Origin: Fontimicrobium_A sp034506455
GTDB lineage: Bacteria > Zhuqueibacterota > Zhuqueibacteria > Residuimicrobiales > Krinioviventaceae
DNA length: 16,777 bases
Assembly (NCBI GenBank): GCA_034506455.1
Contig: JAPDPN010000065.1
Coordinates: 1-16,777 of the forward strand
Direction: 5' to 3'
The notes under the pieces are model-generated. The model saw nothing but the letters and a program-made list of their open reading frames with translations. It was not told the DNA's origin and did no database searches. Numbering within the stretch: the stretch's first letter is position 1; each line of letters opens with the position of its first letter. Both the position numbers and the translations under genes were made by a program. Positions 6,321 to 14,366 of the stretch are shown here, in pieces.

Positions 6321-7590
6321 CAAAACCACAATCGAAATTAATGTGCCGGATGACGCAACGGTGCTGCGCACGACCTATCCGCCGCCCTCGGTAACGGCCG
6401 CCGACCTGGTGCTGCAGGCCTGCGAGCAGCCTATTGCCGGACCGTCGTTGTCGGAGGCTCTTGCCCGACGCAGAAAGGGCGAGGTCGTCATTGTGGTATC
6501 GGACGTTACCCGACCGATCCCCTATTCATCCTTTCTGCCGCAGCTTTTTGAGAGGTTGCACGAACAGGGCATCTCAAGGGCAGAAATCTGCCTTCTCATC
6601 GCTGCGGGCATGCATCGTCCCAGCACCGCCGAAGAAAGATCGGCGATGTTCGGCGAGGATATCGTACGCAACTATCGCATCGTCGATCACGATGCCTCAG
6701 CGGATGAGCTGGAACTGTTGCCGGTCAAGAGCCGCTCCGGTGCGCCGATCCGACTCAACCGTCGTTTCGTGCAGGCGGGATTTCGCTTGATCACCGGTCT
6801 GGTCGAACCGCACTACATGGCCGGTTTTTCCGGCGGCCGCAAAGCAGTATGCCCAGGGCTGGCCTCGTTGGAAACGCTGCAGCGCTTTCACGGCTATGCG
6901 ATGCTCGCCGACCCGCACAGCACCGCTTCCCGACTCGACGACAATCCCTGTCATCTCGAAGCTCTGTCGGTCGCACAGGCGGCAGGCGTCGATTTTTCCA
7001 TCAATGTCGTACTCAATGAAAAACGCAGGGTTGTTGCCGCTTTTGCCGGAGAACTCGACGCCGCCCATCGCCAAGCCTGCCGCTTCGTCGAAACTCATGC
7101 CGCGCCGAGGGTAAAAGAACACGATGTTGTGGTTACCTGCAGCGCCGGTTATCCGCTCGATACCACCTTTTATCAGTGCACCAAGAGTTTTGTCTGCGCC
7201 CTGCCGGCCGTCAAGCCGCAAGGCGTCGTTCTTACCGTCGGCGGCTGCCGCGAAGGCATCGGCAGCCGTGAATATCAGGAAATCCTTTTCCGCTACGCCG
7301 ACGACTGGCGGCAGTTTTTGTCCGACATTGCCGCGACCGATCGGGTGATCAAAGACCAATGGCAGCACCAGATGCACACACGCGCCTTGGCTAAAATCGG
7401 CCGCGAAAACATCGTATTCTTTACTGACGCTCTACCGCAGAAGGTTCTCGAAAAGCTTTCCGTTAACGGACGCGCGGTGACGAACCTCCCCGCAGCCTTG
7501 CAGGCCGAGATCGACCGGCTGGCGGCTGAGAAACGATCGCTCTGCGTCATTCCCGAGGGACCCTACTGTACCCCCGTACCGGCTGTTTGA
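6298..7590 (+). CDS. larA: LarA-family nickel-pincer racemase/epimerase
   Basis: LarA-type enzymes racemise or epimerise alpha-hydroxy acids by hydride transfer to a nickel-pincer nucleotide (NPN). The 430-residue length is normal. Key residues of Lactiplantibacillus LarA appear here shifted by about two positions. They are SDVTRP with R72, AAGMHRP with H106, EPHYMAGFSGGRK with H172 and K182 (NPN tether), H198 in QRFHG (nickel ligand), and Y292-Q293-..-K296, which matches the substrate-binding Y294/Q295/K298. The active site therefore looks intact. Lactate is only one possibility, since homologues act on malate, sugar acids such as gluconate, and other hydroxy acids. The ATG lies inside the 3' end of the radical SAM gene, with GAGGAG just upstream. 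The cofactor genes larB, larC and larE are not in this window, so NPN must be made from elsewhere in the genome. Confidence 0.9.
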   Translation: MRIPLFYDKTTIEINVPDDATVLRTTYPPPSVTAADLVLQACEQPIAGPSLSEALARRRKGEVVIVVSDVTRPIPYSSFLPQLFERLHEQGISRAEICLLIAAGMHRPSTAEERSAMFGEDIVRNYRIVDHDASADELELLPVKSRSGAPIRLNRRFVQAGFRLITGLVEPHYMAGFSGGRKAVCPGLASLETLQRFHGYAMLADPHSTASRLDDNPCHLEALSVAQAAGVDFSINVVLNEKRRVVAAFAGELDAAHRQACRFVETHAAPRVKEHDVVVTCSAGYPLDTTFYQCTKSFVCALPAVKPQGVVLTVGGCREGIGSREYQEILFRYADDWRQFLSDIAATDRVIKDQWQHQMHTRALAKIGRENIVFFTDALPQKVLEKLSVNGRAVTNLPAALQAEIDRLAAEKRSLCVIPEGPYCTPVPAV

Positions 7591-7604
7591 GAGGATAGTG
7601 CCGA

Positions 7605-8873
7605 ATGGGCAGCATACGCAAAAAGCCGCTGATCCTCTCACCCGCAGGTTCGTGGGAAAGCTTGCGGGCTGCCGTGCAGGCCGGCGCCGATGCCGTCTAT
7701 TTCGGCGTCGGCAGGCTGAACATGCGCGCCCGCGCGGCAAAATCCTTTGCCGTGCAGGATCTGCCTGCCGTTGCTGATTATTGCCGGCGCAACAACGTGC
7801 AAAGCTGCCTGGCGCTCAATGTCATCCTCTACGATGAAGAGCTGGAGGAAGTGAGGCGGATTTGCCGGGCAGCCAAAGAGGCGGGCATTTCCGCCGTCAT
7901 CGCCACGGACATTGCCGCCGTTACTGCAGCGCGCGAACTCGATCTCTCCGTGCATCTGTCGACTCAGGCGAATATTTCCAACTTGGCGGCGGTTAAATTC
8001 TTTGCGCAATATGCGGACGTTATGGTCTTGGCGCGCGAGCTGACACTCGAGCAGATTCAGCGAATCATCGCTGAAATCGAACGGCAGGAGATACGCGGGC
8101 CGCGGGGCGATCTGGTCGCCGTCGAATTGTTTGTGCACGGCGCCATGTGCATTTCGGTCTCCGGCTTGTGCGGCATGAGTTTGGCGACCAGCGGTCATTC
8201 CGCCAATCGCGGCGAATGCCTGCAGCCCTGTCGGCGCAGCTACCGCGTCATCGATGAGGACAACGGCCGCGAGCTGGTTATCAGCAATCGCTACGTCATG
8301 TCGCCCAGCGACTTGTGCATGATCGGCGATCTCGACAAACTGATCGATGCCGGTGTGCGCATTTTTAAAATCGAAGGCCGCGGCCGCTCCGCAGAATACG
8401 TCTATCATACCACGCGTGCCTATCGCGAGGCCGTCGACGCCGTAATTGCCGGAACCTATACCGCGGACAAGATCGCCGCTTGGACCGCCGAACTGGCGAC
8501 CGTTTACAATCGCGGTTTTTGGCACGGAGGCTATTATTTGGGCCGCAAAGAAGGCAGATGGTCAGGCCGGTACGGATCTGCGGCTATGGAACAGAGAGTC
8601 TATTTGGGTTATGTGGTCAACTATTTTGCCAAGCCGCGGGTCGGGCAGTTTGCCATCGAAAACGGCGAACTGCGGCTGGGCGACAAAATCGCCGTCATCG
8701 GGCCGACGACGGGATACCAGGAGCGCATTGTTCGCGAGTTGTATGTGAACGAGCGGCCGGCCGAGCGCGCCGGAAAAGGAGACGATGTCACGCTGCCTTT
8801 CGACGTCAAGCTGCGGTGGAACGACAAGCTGTATGCGCTCAGACCGCGAACGGATTGGCAGTCTGAACCATAA
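7605..8873 (+). CDS. Peptidase U32-family protein (TrhP/YegQ-like)
   Basis: Despite the family name, the best-studied U32 proteins are oxygen-independent hydroxylases. YegQ/TrhP-type members make 5-hydroxyuridine in tRNA using prephenate, and UbiU/UbiV act in ubiquinone synthesis. This 422-residue protein shows the core ILSPAGSWESLRAAVQAGADAVYFG (10-34) and the family signature ELFVHGAMCISVSGLC with C182 and C189. It continues with SANRGECLQPCR (C205, C209), then SPSDLCMI and FKIEGRGRSAEYV at 254-266. The cysteines fit the Fe-S ligands of the family, although the exact set is uncertain (C238 is another candidate). A C-terminal beta-barrel-like part follows from about 330. AGAGGA lies 9 nt before the ATG, and the gap to larA is 14 nt. 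I favour a TrhP-like tRNA hydroxylation role, but a different substrate is possible. Confidence 0.82.
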   Translation: MGSIRKKPLILSPAGSWESLRAAVQAGADAVYFGVGRLNMRARAAKSFAVQDLPAVADYCRRNNVQSCLALNVILYDEELEEVRRICRAAKEAGISAVIATDIAAVTAARELDLSVHLSTQANISNLAAVKFFAQYADVMVLARELTLEQIQRIIAEIERQEIRGPRGDLVAVELFVHGAMCISVSGLCGMSLATSGHSANRGECLQPCRRSYRVIDEDNGRELVISNRYVMSPSDLCMIGDLDKLIDAGVRIFKIEGRGRSAEYVYHTTRAYREAVDAVIAGTYTADKIAAWTAELATVYNRGFWHGGYYLGRKEGRWSGRYGSAAMEQRVYLGYVVNYFAKPRVGQFAIENGELRLGDKIAVIGPTTGYQERIVRELYVNERPAERAGKGDDVTLPFDVKLRWNDKLYALRPRTDWQSEP

Positions 8874-8884
8874 AATAAGGTAAA

Positions 8885-9370
8885 ATGCTTATGAGCAGGT
8901 TAACCATCATTCGGCGTAAGAGCTTTATTTCTCTCTTGATTCTTCCGCTGCTCTTTTCCTGCGCCCGCGATTTTTCGCCTACGGCGGAATCGCAATTGGT
9001 GTATCGCGTTTCTTTAGCCGTCGAAGATCCGCAGGGCAAACGAAAAGGCAACTATGAACTTGCGGCTCACCACAGCCGGTATGATTTTCTTCTAGAATGC
9101 GCCTTTGACCGCCCCTGCTGGAAGGAAATCGCCGATGCCAAGGATCTGCCGTCAAATGAAGCCTGGCTAAAGCTGACGACCTGGGAGTTCGATCGTTACG
9201 ATTATGACTTGATTGTGCTTGCGGTGCCGGACCCATCGCATTTCATCCGCCTGCTCGGCAATACCTGGAAGGATGGTAAACGCCTCCTCGAATTCGGGGT
9301 TTACCGCAACGAAAAGGCAGGGGCGGTGCCGATGGTGGTTGTCGCGGAGAATTTTCTTTTTCGGTATTAG
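8885..9370 (+). CDS. Putative lipoprotein of unknown function
   Basis: This 161-residue protein has a basic N-terminus (RLTIIRRK), a hydrophobic segment and a lipobox LLFSC with lipidated C26, so it is probably membrane-anchored outside the cytoplasm. The mature part alternates beta-like hydrophobic strands (LVYRVSLAVED, YDYDLIVLAV, AVPMVVVAENFLF) with polar loops. It has two further cysteines (FLLECAFDRPCW), which could form a disulfide. No known domain is recognised. Two ATGs are possible: at 8885, 4 nt after AAGG, and at 8891, 10 nt after it. The second is at least as likely. It lies 11 nt after the U32 gene and 31 nt before the galM-like gene, so it belongs to the same transcript and may be a partner of the lipoprotein mutarotase. 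Confidence 0.6.
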   Translation: MLMSRLTIIRRKSFISLLILPLLFSCARDFSPTAESQLVYRVSLAVEDPQGKRKGNYELAAHHSRYDFLLECAFDRPCWKEIADAKDLPSNEAWLKLTTWEFDRYDYDLIVLAVPDPSHFIRLLGNTWKDGKRLLEFGVYRNEKAGAVPMVVVAENFLFRY

Positions 9371-9401
9371 AATCAACGGAGCGAAAGGAAAGAGATCGAC
9401 T

Positions 9402-10553
9402 ATGAAAATGGATAGGCGTTGGTTGGCTCTGAGTTTGATTTGCCTCTCGATAGTTGGGTGCGGCAAAAAATCGCCGATTCCGGTGGAAAAATTCGGCAAA
9501 CTGCCCGACGGCCGGACGGTTAAGGTCTATACTCTCAAAAATGCCAACGGCATGACGGCCAAGGTGATGGACTATGGCGCCACGCTCATTTCGCTAAAGG
9601 TCGCCGATAACATGGGGCAGTTTTCCGAAGTTACCCTCGGATTTGATTCTTTGGCCGGTTACCTCCGACATCCTCGTTTCGGCTCGATCGTCGGCCGTTA
9701 CGGCAACCGCATTGCTAAAGGCAAGTTCACCCTCAACGGCAAAGAGTACACTCTGGCAGTGAACAACGGCCCCAACCATCTGCACGGCGGAAAAGAAGGA
9801 TTTGATAAGAAAATTTGGAAAGCCGAGCCGTTCATCGGCAAGGAAGGCGAAGCGGTCGCCTTTACCTATATCAGCGCCGACGGCGAAGAGGGTTATCCCG
9901 GCAGGTTAACGGTCAAGGTAACCTATACCGTGCGTGCCGACAACTGCCTCAAGATCGACTATGAGGCAACGACCACCAAACCGACGGTGCTCAACCTGAC
10001 GAACCACACTTATTTCAACCTCAAGGATGCGGGAAAAAGCGACGTACTCGGTCATTTCATTAAAATCAATGCATCGCGCTATACGCCGATCGACGAGAAC
10101 AAGATTCCTACCGGCGAACTGGCGCCCGTTGAGGGAACGCCGTTCGACTTTCGCAAGCCGCAGGCCATCGGCGCGCATATCAACGACGATCATCCCCAGC
10201 TGAAATACGCGGGCGGCTATGATCACAACTGGGTTCTCGACGAAGGCAGCACCTTCAAACACGTGGCCACGGTCTTTGAACCGACCAGCGGCCGCGTCAT
10301 GAATGTGATTACGACCGAACCCGGCGTGCAGTTTTACACCGGCAATTTCATGAACGGGTTTGCAGGAAGGGACGGCGCGGTCTATCAACCGTTCCACGGC
10401 TTTTGCCTTGAAACGCAACATTTCCCCGACTCGCCGAATCACCCCAACTTTCCCTCGACCGTCCTCAATCCTGAAGAAGTTTTTCGGTCCTCTACGCTTT
10501 ATAAATTTTCCGTCGCCGGCGTCTCCTTTGAAGTTAAAAATATCTTTTTCTAA
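9402..10553 (+). CDS. galM: Lipoprotein aldose 1-epimerase (mutarotase)
   Basis: Aldose 1-epimerase interconverts the alpha and beta anomers of hexoses and some pentoses. The frame is open upstream to 9213, but that part overlaps the preceding gene. The ATG at 9402 has GGAAAGAG upstream and gives a signal peptide with lipobox SIVGC (C20), so I start there (383 residues). Typical GalM residues are present: RYGNRIAKGKF at 99-109, NHLHGG with H128, NLTNHTYFNL with catalytic H202, GGYDHNWVL at 271-279, and FCLETQHFPDSPN with catalytic E337 (compare H96, H170 and E304 of Lactococcus GalM). Most bacterial GalM proteins are cytoplasmic, so the lipid anchor places this one in the periplasm or at the surface. 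It is followed after 15 nt by the glycerol kinase gene. Function is well supported; the preferred sugar is not known. Confidence 0.92.
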   Translation: MKMDRRWLALSLICLSIVGCGKKSPIPVEKFGKLPDGRTVKVYTLKNANGMTAKVMDYGATLISLKVADNMGQFSEVTLGFDSLAGYLRHPRFGSIVGRYGNRIAKGKFTLNGKEYTLAVNNGPNHLHGGKEGFDKKIWKAEPFIGKEGEAVAFTYISADGEEGYPGRLTVKVTYTVRADNCLKIDYEATTTKPTVLNLTNHTYFNLKDAGKSDVLGHFIKINASRYTPIDENKIPTGELAPVEGTPFDFRKPQAIGAHINDDHPQLKYAGGYDHNWVLDEGSTFKHVATVFEPTSGRVMNVITTEPGVQFYTGNFMNGFAGRDGAVYQPFHGFCLETQHFPDSPNHPNFPSTVLNPEEVFRSSTLYKFSVAGVSFEVKNIFF

Positions 10554-10568
10554 GGGGGAGTTGGACAG

Positions 10569-12062
10569 ATGGATAAAGTCATCTTGGCAATCGACGAGGG
10601 AACGACAGGAGTAACCACGCTGCTCATCGACCGCAAAGGAGAAATTGTCGGCCGCGGATACAGCGAATTTCCCCAGATCTATCCTCGGCCAGGCTGGGTG
10701 GAACACGATGCGGAGGCAATCTGGCAGACCACGCGCCGTGTGATCTCCGAAGCGATGAGAAACGGTCGCATTGAGCCGCATCGCATCGCCGGAATCGGCA
10801 TCACCAACCAACGCGAGACGACGGTGATTTGGGACCGCAGCACGGGGAAGCCGATCTATAACGCCATCGTCTGGCAATGCCGTCGTACCGCGGATCAATG
10901 CGCCGAGCTGCGCGCTCGCGGCCTCGAAGCGCACATTCACGCCAAAACCGGACTTGTTCTTGATCCCTATTTTTCCGCTACTAAAATCGCCTGGATTCTC
11001 GACCACGTGCCGAACGCCCGCCCGCGCGCCGAGTCGGGCGAGCTTCTCTTCGGCACCATCGATACCTGGCTGCTGTGGAAGCTGACCGACGGCGCCGTAT
11101 ATGCAACGGATCATACCAATGCCTCGCGGACGCTTTTGTACAATATCCATAATAAACAATGGGACGATGAGCTGCTGCAGATCTTTCACGTGCCGCGCGC
11201 GATGCTGCCGCGCATCGAAACGTCGAGCGGGGTTTTCGGTTTTACCTCGACCAACGGCGATTTTGGTCGCGAAATCCCCATTGCTGGAATTGCAGGCGAC
11301 CAACAGGCGGCGCTCTACGGTCAAGGTTGTACACGCGCCGGAACGATCAAGAATACCTACGGCACCGGCTGCTTTATTATGATGAACACCGGCGACAAAT
11401 TGGTCGATTCGCGCAGCGGACTCTTGACGACCATCGCCTGCGATGAGCTCGGTCGACCCAACTATGCCTTAGAAGGATCGGTCTTTATCGCCGGCGCGGC
11501 GATCCAGTGGTTGCGGGACGAGCTGAAGCTGATCGAAAAGGCATCCGACAGCGAAGCGGCGGCGCGCGCCGTTCCCGACACCAACGGCGTCTATTTGGTG
11601 CCTGCGTTTGTCGGATTAGGTGCGCCGCATTGGGATATGGAGGCGCGCGGCGTCATTGTCGGACTGACGCGCGGCGCCAAACGCGAGCACCTTATCCGCG
11701 CCGCACTGGAGGCGATCGCCTATCAGAGCTGCGACGTCATCGAGGCCATGCGCCAAGACGCCGACCTGCCGATCAACGAACTGCGCGTGGACGGCGGTGC
11801 GGCGCAGAACGACTTTCTCATGCAGTTTCAGGCCGATCTGCTCGACCTGCCGATCCGGCGCCCCAGACAGATCGAATCGACGGCATTGGGCGCCGCTTAT
11901 TTGGCCGGACTCGCCGTCAAGTTTTGGGAAACCCCCGATCAGATCGAAGAACAAAGTCATGACGATCGCGTTTTTTCACCGGCCATGAGTCGTGAAAAGC
12001 GCGAGGCGCTGCTCGCCGGTTGGCGCCGCGCCGTTAAAACCTGTCGGTATCGTCCGGATTAA
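10569..12062 (+). CDS. glpK: Glycerol kinase
   Basis: Glycerol kinase phosphorylates glycerol to sn-glycerol 3-phosphate with ATP in the cytoplasm. The 497-residue FGGY-family protein is full length. It shows the nucleotide loop DEGTTGVT (9-16), glycerol-binding R82-E83 in TNQRETTVIWDR and Y134 in LDPYFSATKIAW (FGGY signature 1), catalytic base D244 in IAGDQQAALYGQGC, the GTIKNTYGTGCF phosphate loop at 258-269, and FGGY signature 2 in GLTRGAKREHLIRAALEAIAYQ (365-386). The start has AGGGGGAG about 8 nt upstream. Position 10 is Glu, where many glycerol kinases have Gln. No glpF, glpD or GlpR gene is adjacent, so the gene sits in a sugar-related operon rather than a classic glycerol regulon. The specific signatures favour glycerol over other FGGY substrates. 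Confidence 0.93.
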   Translation: MDKVILAIDEGTTGVTTLLIDRKGEIVGRGYSEFPQIYPRPGWVEHDAEAIWQTTRRVISEAMRNGRIEPHRIAGIGITNQRETTVIWDRSTGKPIYNAIVWQCRRTADQCAELRARGLEAHIHAKTGLVLDPYFSATKIAWILDHVPNARPRAESGELLFGTIDTWLLWKLTDGAVYATDHTNASRTLLYNIHNKQWDDELLQIFHVPRAMLPRIETSSGVFGFTSTNGDFGREIPIAGIAGDQQAALYGQGCTRAGTIKNTYGTGCFIMMNTGDKLVDSRSGLLTTIACDELGRPNYALEGSVFIAGAAIQWLRDELKLIEKASDSEAAARAVPDTNGVYLVPAFVGLGAPHWDMEARGVIVGLTRGAKREHLIRAALEAIAYQSCDVIEAMRQDADLPINELRVDGGAAQNDFLMQFQADLLDLPIRRPRQIESTALGAAYLAGLAVKFWETPDQIEEQSHDDRVFSPAMSREKREALLAGWRRAVKTCRYRPD

Positions 12063-12079
12063 CAGAAAGGAAACTTGCC

Positions 12080-13114
12080 ATGACCTTCCGCTTTGTCGTC
12101 TTTATTGCGACAGCTTTGACCTTGACGGTTCCGCTTTTGGGCCGCGAGGTACGCATCGAGCATCAACGGGGATACCTGAGCGCCGAATTCATTTTTCCGC
12201 CCTACGGTCCCCCTACACCCATGTGTCATGCTGCTACGCTGGTGGAAACCCGCGAGGGCATCCTTGCCGCCTGGTACGGCGGCAGCGCAGAAGGAGCCGA
12301 GGATGTCGGCATCTGGTCTGCGCGTCTGACGGCTTCCGGATGGAGTGAACCGACTTTGATTGCCGAGGGCATTACCGAAAGCGGGCGCGTTGCCTGTTGG
12401 AATCCGGTGCTCTTTCAGCCCAGACAGGGACCGCTGCTGTTGTTCTACAAGATCGGCTCCTCGCCCAGCGACTGGCGCGCAGTGCTCAAGACATCAACCG
12501 ACGAGGGTTTTACTTGGAGCGAAGCCGTACCGTTGCCGGAGGGTGTGTTGGGACCGATCAAGAATAAGCCGATGGAACTTGCGGACGGCACCCTCCTTTG
12601 CGGCTCCAGCCGCGAAAAAAACGGTTGGGAAGTGGTCATGCACTTGACTTCCGATCTCAAAAAGTGGCGCACGGTCGGCCCGCTGCCGAAACCGAAGAGT
12701 TGGCAGGTCATTCAACCCACGCTGCTGCGCTACAAAGACGGCAGCATTCATGCTCTATGCCGCAGTAAGCAGGGATTCATCGTCGATTCCTTTTCCAAAG
12801 ACGGCGGCTTAACGTGGAGCTACATGGAGCGAACGAAATTCCCCAATCCCAACTCGGCCATCGACGGCATCGATCTCAAAGACGGTCGGCATCTTTTGGT
12901 CTACAATGCCGACAAGCAGCGTCGTACGCCTTTGATTGTTGCGATTGGTAATAAGCGCGGTACTGCATGGAAAAAGGTTCTTCGTCTGGAGGAAGCGCCG
13001 GGCGAGTATTCCTATCCGGCCGTCATCCAAAGCCGCGACGGCCTGGTGCACATTCTCTATACCTGGAACCGCCAGAGCATCAAACATGTCGTCATCGATC
13101 CGAACAGGCTGTAG
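12080..13114 (+). CDS. Secreted BNR-repeat, sialidase-fold protein
   Basis: This 344-residue protein has a signal peptide (about 1-20, ending LLG-RE) and the six-bladed propeller pattern of the BNR_2 sialidase-like family. Two Asp-boxes are clear: STDEGFTW (139-146) and SKDGGLTW (239-246). Family blocks are HAATLVETREGILAAWYGG at 50-68, CWNPVLF at 106-112, GPIKNKPMELADGTLL at 158-173 and YSYPAVIQSRDGLVHILYTWNR at 310-331. Homologues are often labelled exo-alpha-sialidase, but many sit in plant-polysaccharide loci and probably act on other glycans. No sialic-acid genes (nanA, nanT, nanE) are visible here. AAAGGAAA lies upstream of the ATG, and the gap to glpK is 17 nt. It is the last gene before the terminator. 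Fold call sure, substrate open. Confidence 0.85.
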   Translation: MTFRFVVFIATALTLTVPLLGREVRIEHQRGYLSAEFIFPPYGPPTPMCHAATLVETREGILAAWYGGSAEGAEDVGIWSARLTASGWSEPTLIAEGITESGRVACWNPVLFQPRQGPLLLFYKIGSSPSDWRAVLKTSTDEGFTWSEAVPLPEGVLGPIKNKPMELADGTLLCGSSREKNGWEVVMHLTSDLKKWRTVGPLPKPKSWQVIQPTLLRYKDGSIHALCRSKQGFIVDSFSKDGGLTWSYMERTKFPNPNSAIDGIDLKDGRHLLVYNADKQRRTPLIVAIGNKRGTAWKKVLRLEEAPGEYSYPAVIQSRDGLVHILYTWNRQSIKHVVIDPNRL

Positions 13115-13133
13115 GCTGAAAAATAGTGGAGAA

Positions 13134-13167
13134 TAAAAAAAGGCGCTTTGAATGAAGCGCCTTTTTT
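13134..13167. terminator. Bidirectional intrinsic terminator between convergent operons
   Basis: AAGGCGCTT (13140-13148) and AAGCGCCTT (13155-13163) form a perfect 9-bp stem around a 6-nt loop. A T-run follows on the plus strand and an A-run precedes it, which is a T-run on the minus strand. It lies 25 nt after the BNR gene and just beyond the serA stop, so it can end transcription from both sides. Confidence 0.93.
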
Positions 13168-13179
13168 ATCCGCAGCGAT

Positions 13180-14355
13180 TTACTTTTTTGCCTTCAACAG
13201 CCGTACCATGATGATGCCGTCGGTTTTTCGCAGAGATTCCAGGTCGGCCTCTTCGATGTCGGCGTCGATGTCGATGATGTTGTAGGCGTAATCGCCCTTA
13301 TGCCGATTGATCATATTGGCGATGTTGATGTTCTTTTCGGCAAACAGCGCCGTCATTTTGCCCATCATCGTCGGTACGTTTCGGTTGATAATGATCACTC
13401 TCGCTTTGCTCGTAAAAGGCAGCTCGCAATCCGGGAAATTGACGCAATTGCGGAGGTTGCCCATCTCGAGAAAGTCCTTCACCTGCTGTGCGGCCATGAT
13501 GGCGCAGTTTTCCTCCGATTCCGGCGTGGAGGCGCCGAGGTGCGGAATGGCGATCACGCCTTCCATCTGCAGCAGTTCCTCATCCGGAAAATCGGTCACA
13601 TAGCAGGCTATAATGCCGTCGGCGATGGCCTGCTTCAGATCGCTGTTGTTGACCAAGCCGTTGCGTGCAAAGTTGAGCAGACGCGCACCCTTTTTCATGA
13701 CCGCAAATTTATCTTTGTTGATCATGCCTTTGGTATCGTTGGTCAACGGTACATGGATCGAGACATAATCGGAACGGGCCAGCAAGTCATCCAAGGAAAG
13801 GGCCTTTTCGACGGCGCGCGAAAGTCCCCAAGCGCGATCGACGGAAATAAAGGGATCATAGCCGAGCACCCGCATGCCCAATGCCACCGCGTCGTTGGCT
13901 ACCAGCACGCCGATGGCGCCCAAACCGATCACGCCGAGGGTTTTGCCTTTGATTTCCGGACCTTCGAACTGCGCCTTGCCTTTTTCCACCAGATTGGGCA
14001 CTTGATCCCCCTGACCGATCAGAGTTTTTGCCCAGTTGATGCCTTCGACCACTTTGCGGGAGGAGATCAGCATGCCGCAGATCACCAGCTCCTTGACGCC
14101 GTTGGCATTGGCGCCCGGAGTGTTAAAGACGACGATGCCGCGTTCGGTGCAGCGGTCAATGGGAATGTTGTTGACGCCGGCGCCGGCGCGCGCCACCGCC
14201 TTTAATGACTGCGGCAGTTCCATGTCCAGCATGTTGAAACTGCGCACGATGATCGCGTCGGGATTGGCAATTTCCGAAGAAATCTCATAGTCGGCGCGCG
14301 GCAGAACTTCCAGACCCAGTGGAGAAATCTTATTCAGCGTTTTGATCTTGAACAT
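13180..14355 (-). CDS. serA: D-3-phosphoglycerate dehydrogenase
   Basis: This enzyme oxidises 3-phosphoglycerate to 3-phosphohydroxypyruvate with NAD+, the first step of serine synthesis. The 391-residue protein has the substrate domain with RAGAGVNNIPID (56-67), the NAD Rossmann loop GVIGLGAIG (G144, G146, G149), catalytic R231 in NFARNG, E259 or E260 in the acidic DFPDEE segment, and H272 in PHLGASTPE. The loop between Glu and His is shorter than in E. coli SerA. A C-terminal ACT domain (about 318-391, RVIIINRNVPTMMGKMTALFAEKNINI) may bind serine for feedback control. There is no extra intervening domain. GGGAG lies upstream, and the gene starts 11 nt after serC. As the last gene of rex-serC-serA, its output is likely tied to the NADH/NAD+ ratio through Rex, which is an inference. 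Confidence 0.95.
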   Translation of the reverse strand: MFKIKTLNKISPLGLEVLPRADYEISSEIANPDAIIVRSFNMLDMELPQSLKAVARAGAGVNNIPIDRCTERGIVVFNTPGANANGVKELVICGMLISSRKVVEGINWAKTLIGQGDQVPNLVEKGKAQFEGPEIKGKTLGVIGLGAIGVLVANDAVALGMRVLGYDPFISVDRAWGLSRAVEKALSLDDLLARSDYVSIHVPLTNDTKGMINKDKFAVMKKGARLLNFARNGLVNNSDLKQAIADGIIACYVTDFPDEELLQMEGVIAIPHLGASTPESEENCAIMAAQQVKDFLEMGNLRNCVNFPDCELPFTSKARVIIINRNVPTMMGKMTALFAEKNINIANMINRHKGDYAYNIIDIDADIEEADLESLRKTDGIIMVRLLKAKK

Positions 14356-14366
14356 GGCGCGTCTCC

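Noticed and set aside
7638..8525. A 295-codon minus-strand frame opposite the U32 gene
   Set aside because: No family features, while the U32 frame carries the full cysteine signature.
9213..9401. A 63-codon upstream extension of the galM-like frame
   Set aside because: It overlaps the end of the lipoprotein gene in another frame and would bury the lipoprotein signal; the ATG at 9402 has a good ribosome site.
9906..11324. A 472-codon open frame on the minus strand opposite galM and glpK
   Set aside because: It lies wholly opposite two well-identified genes, has Arg/His-rich composition without family motifs, and arises from the codon bias of the plus-strand genes.
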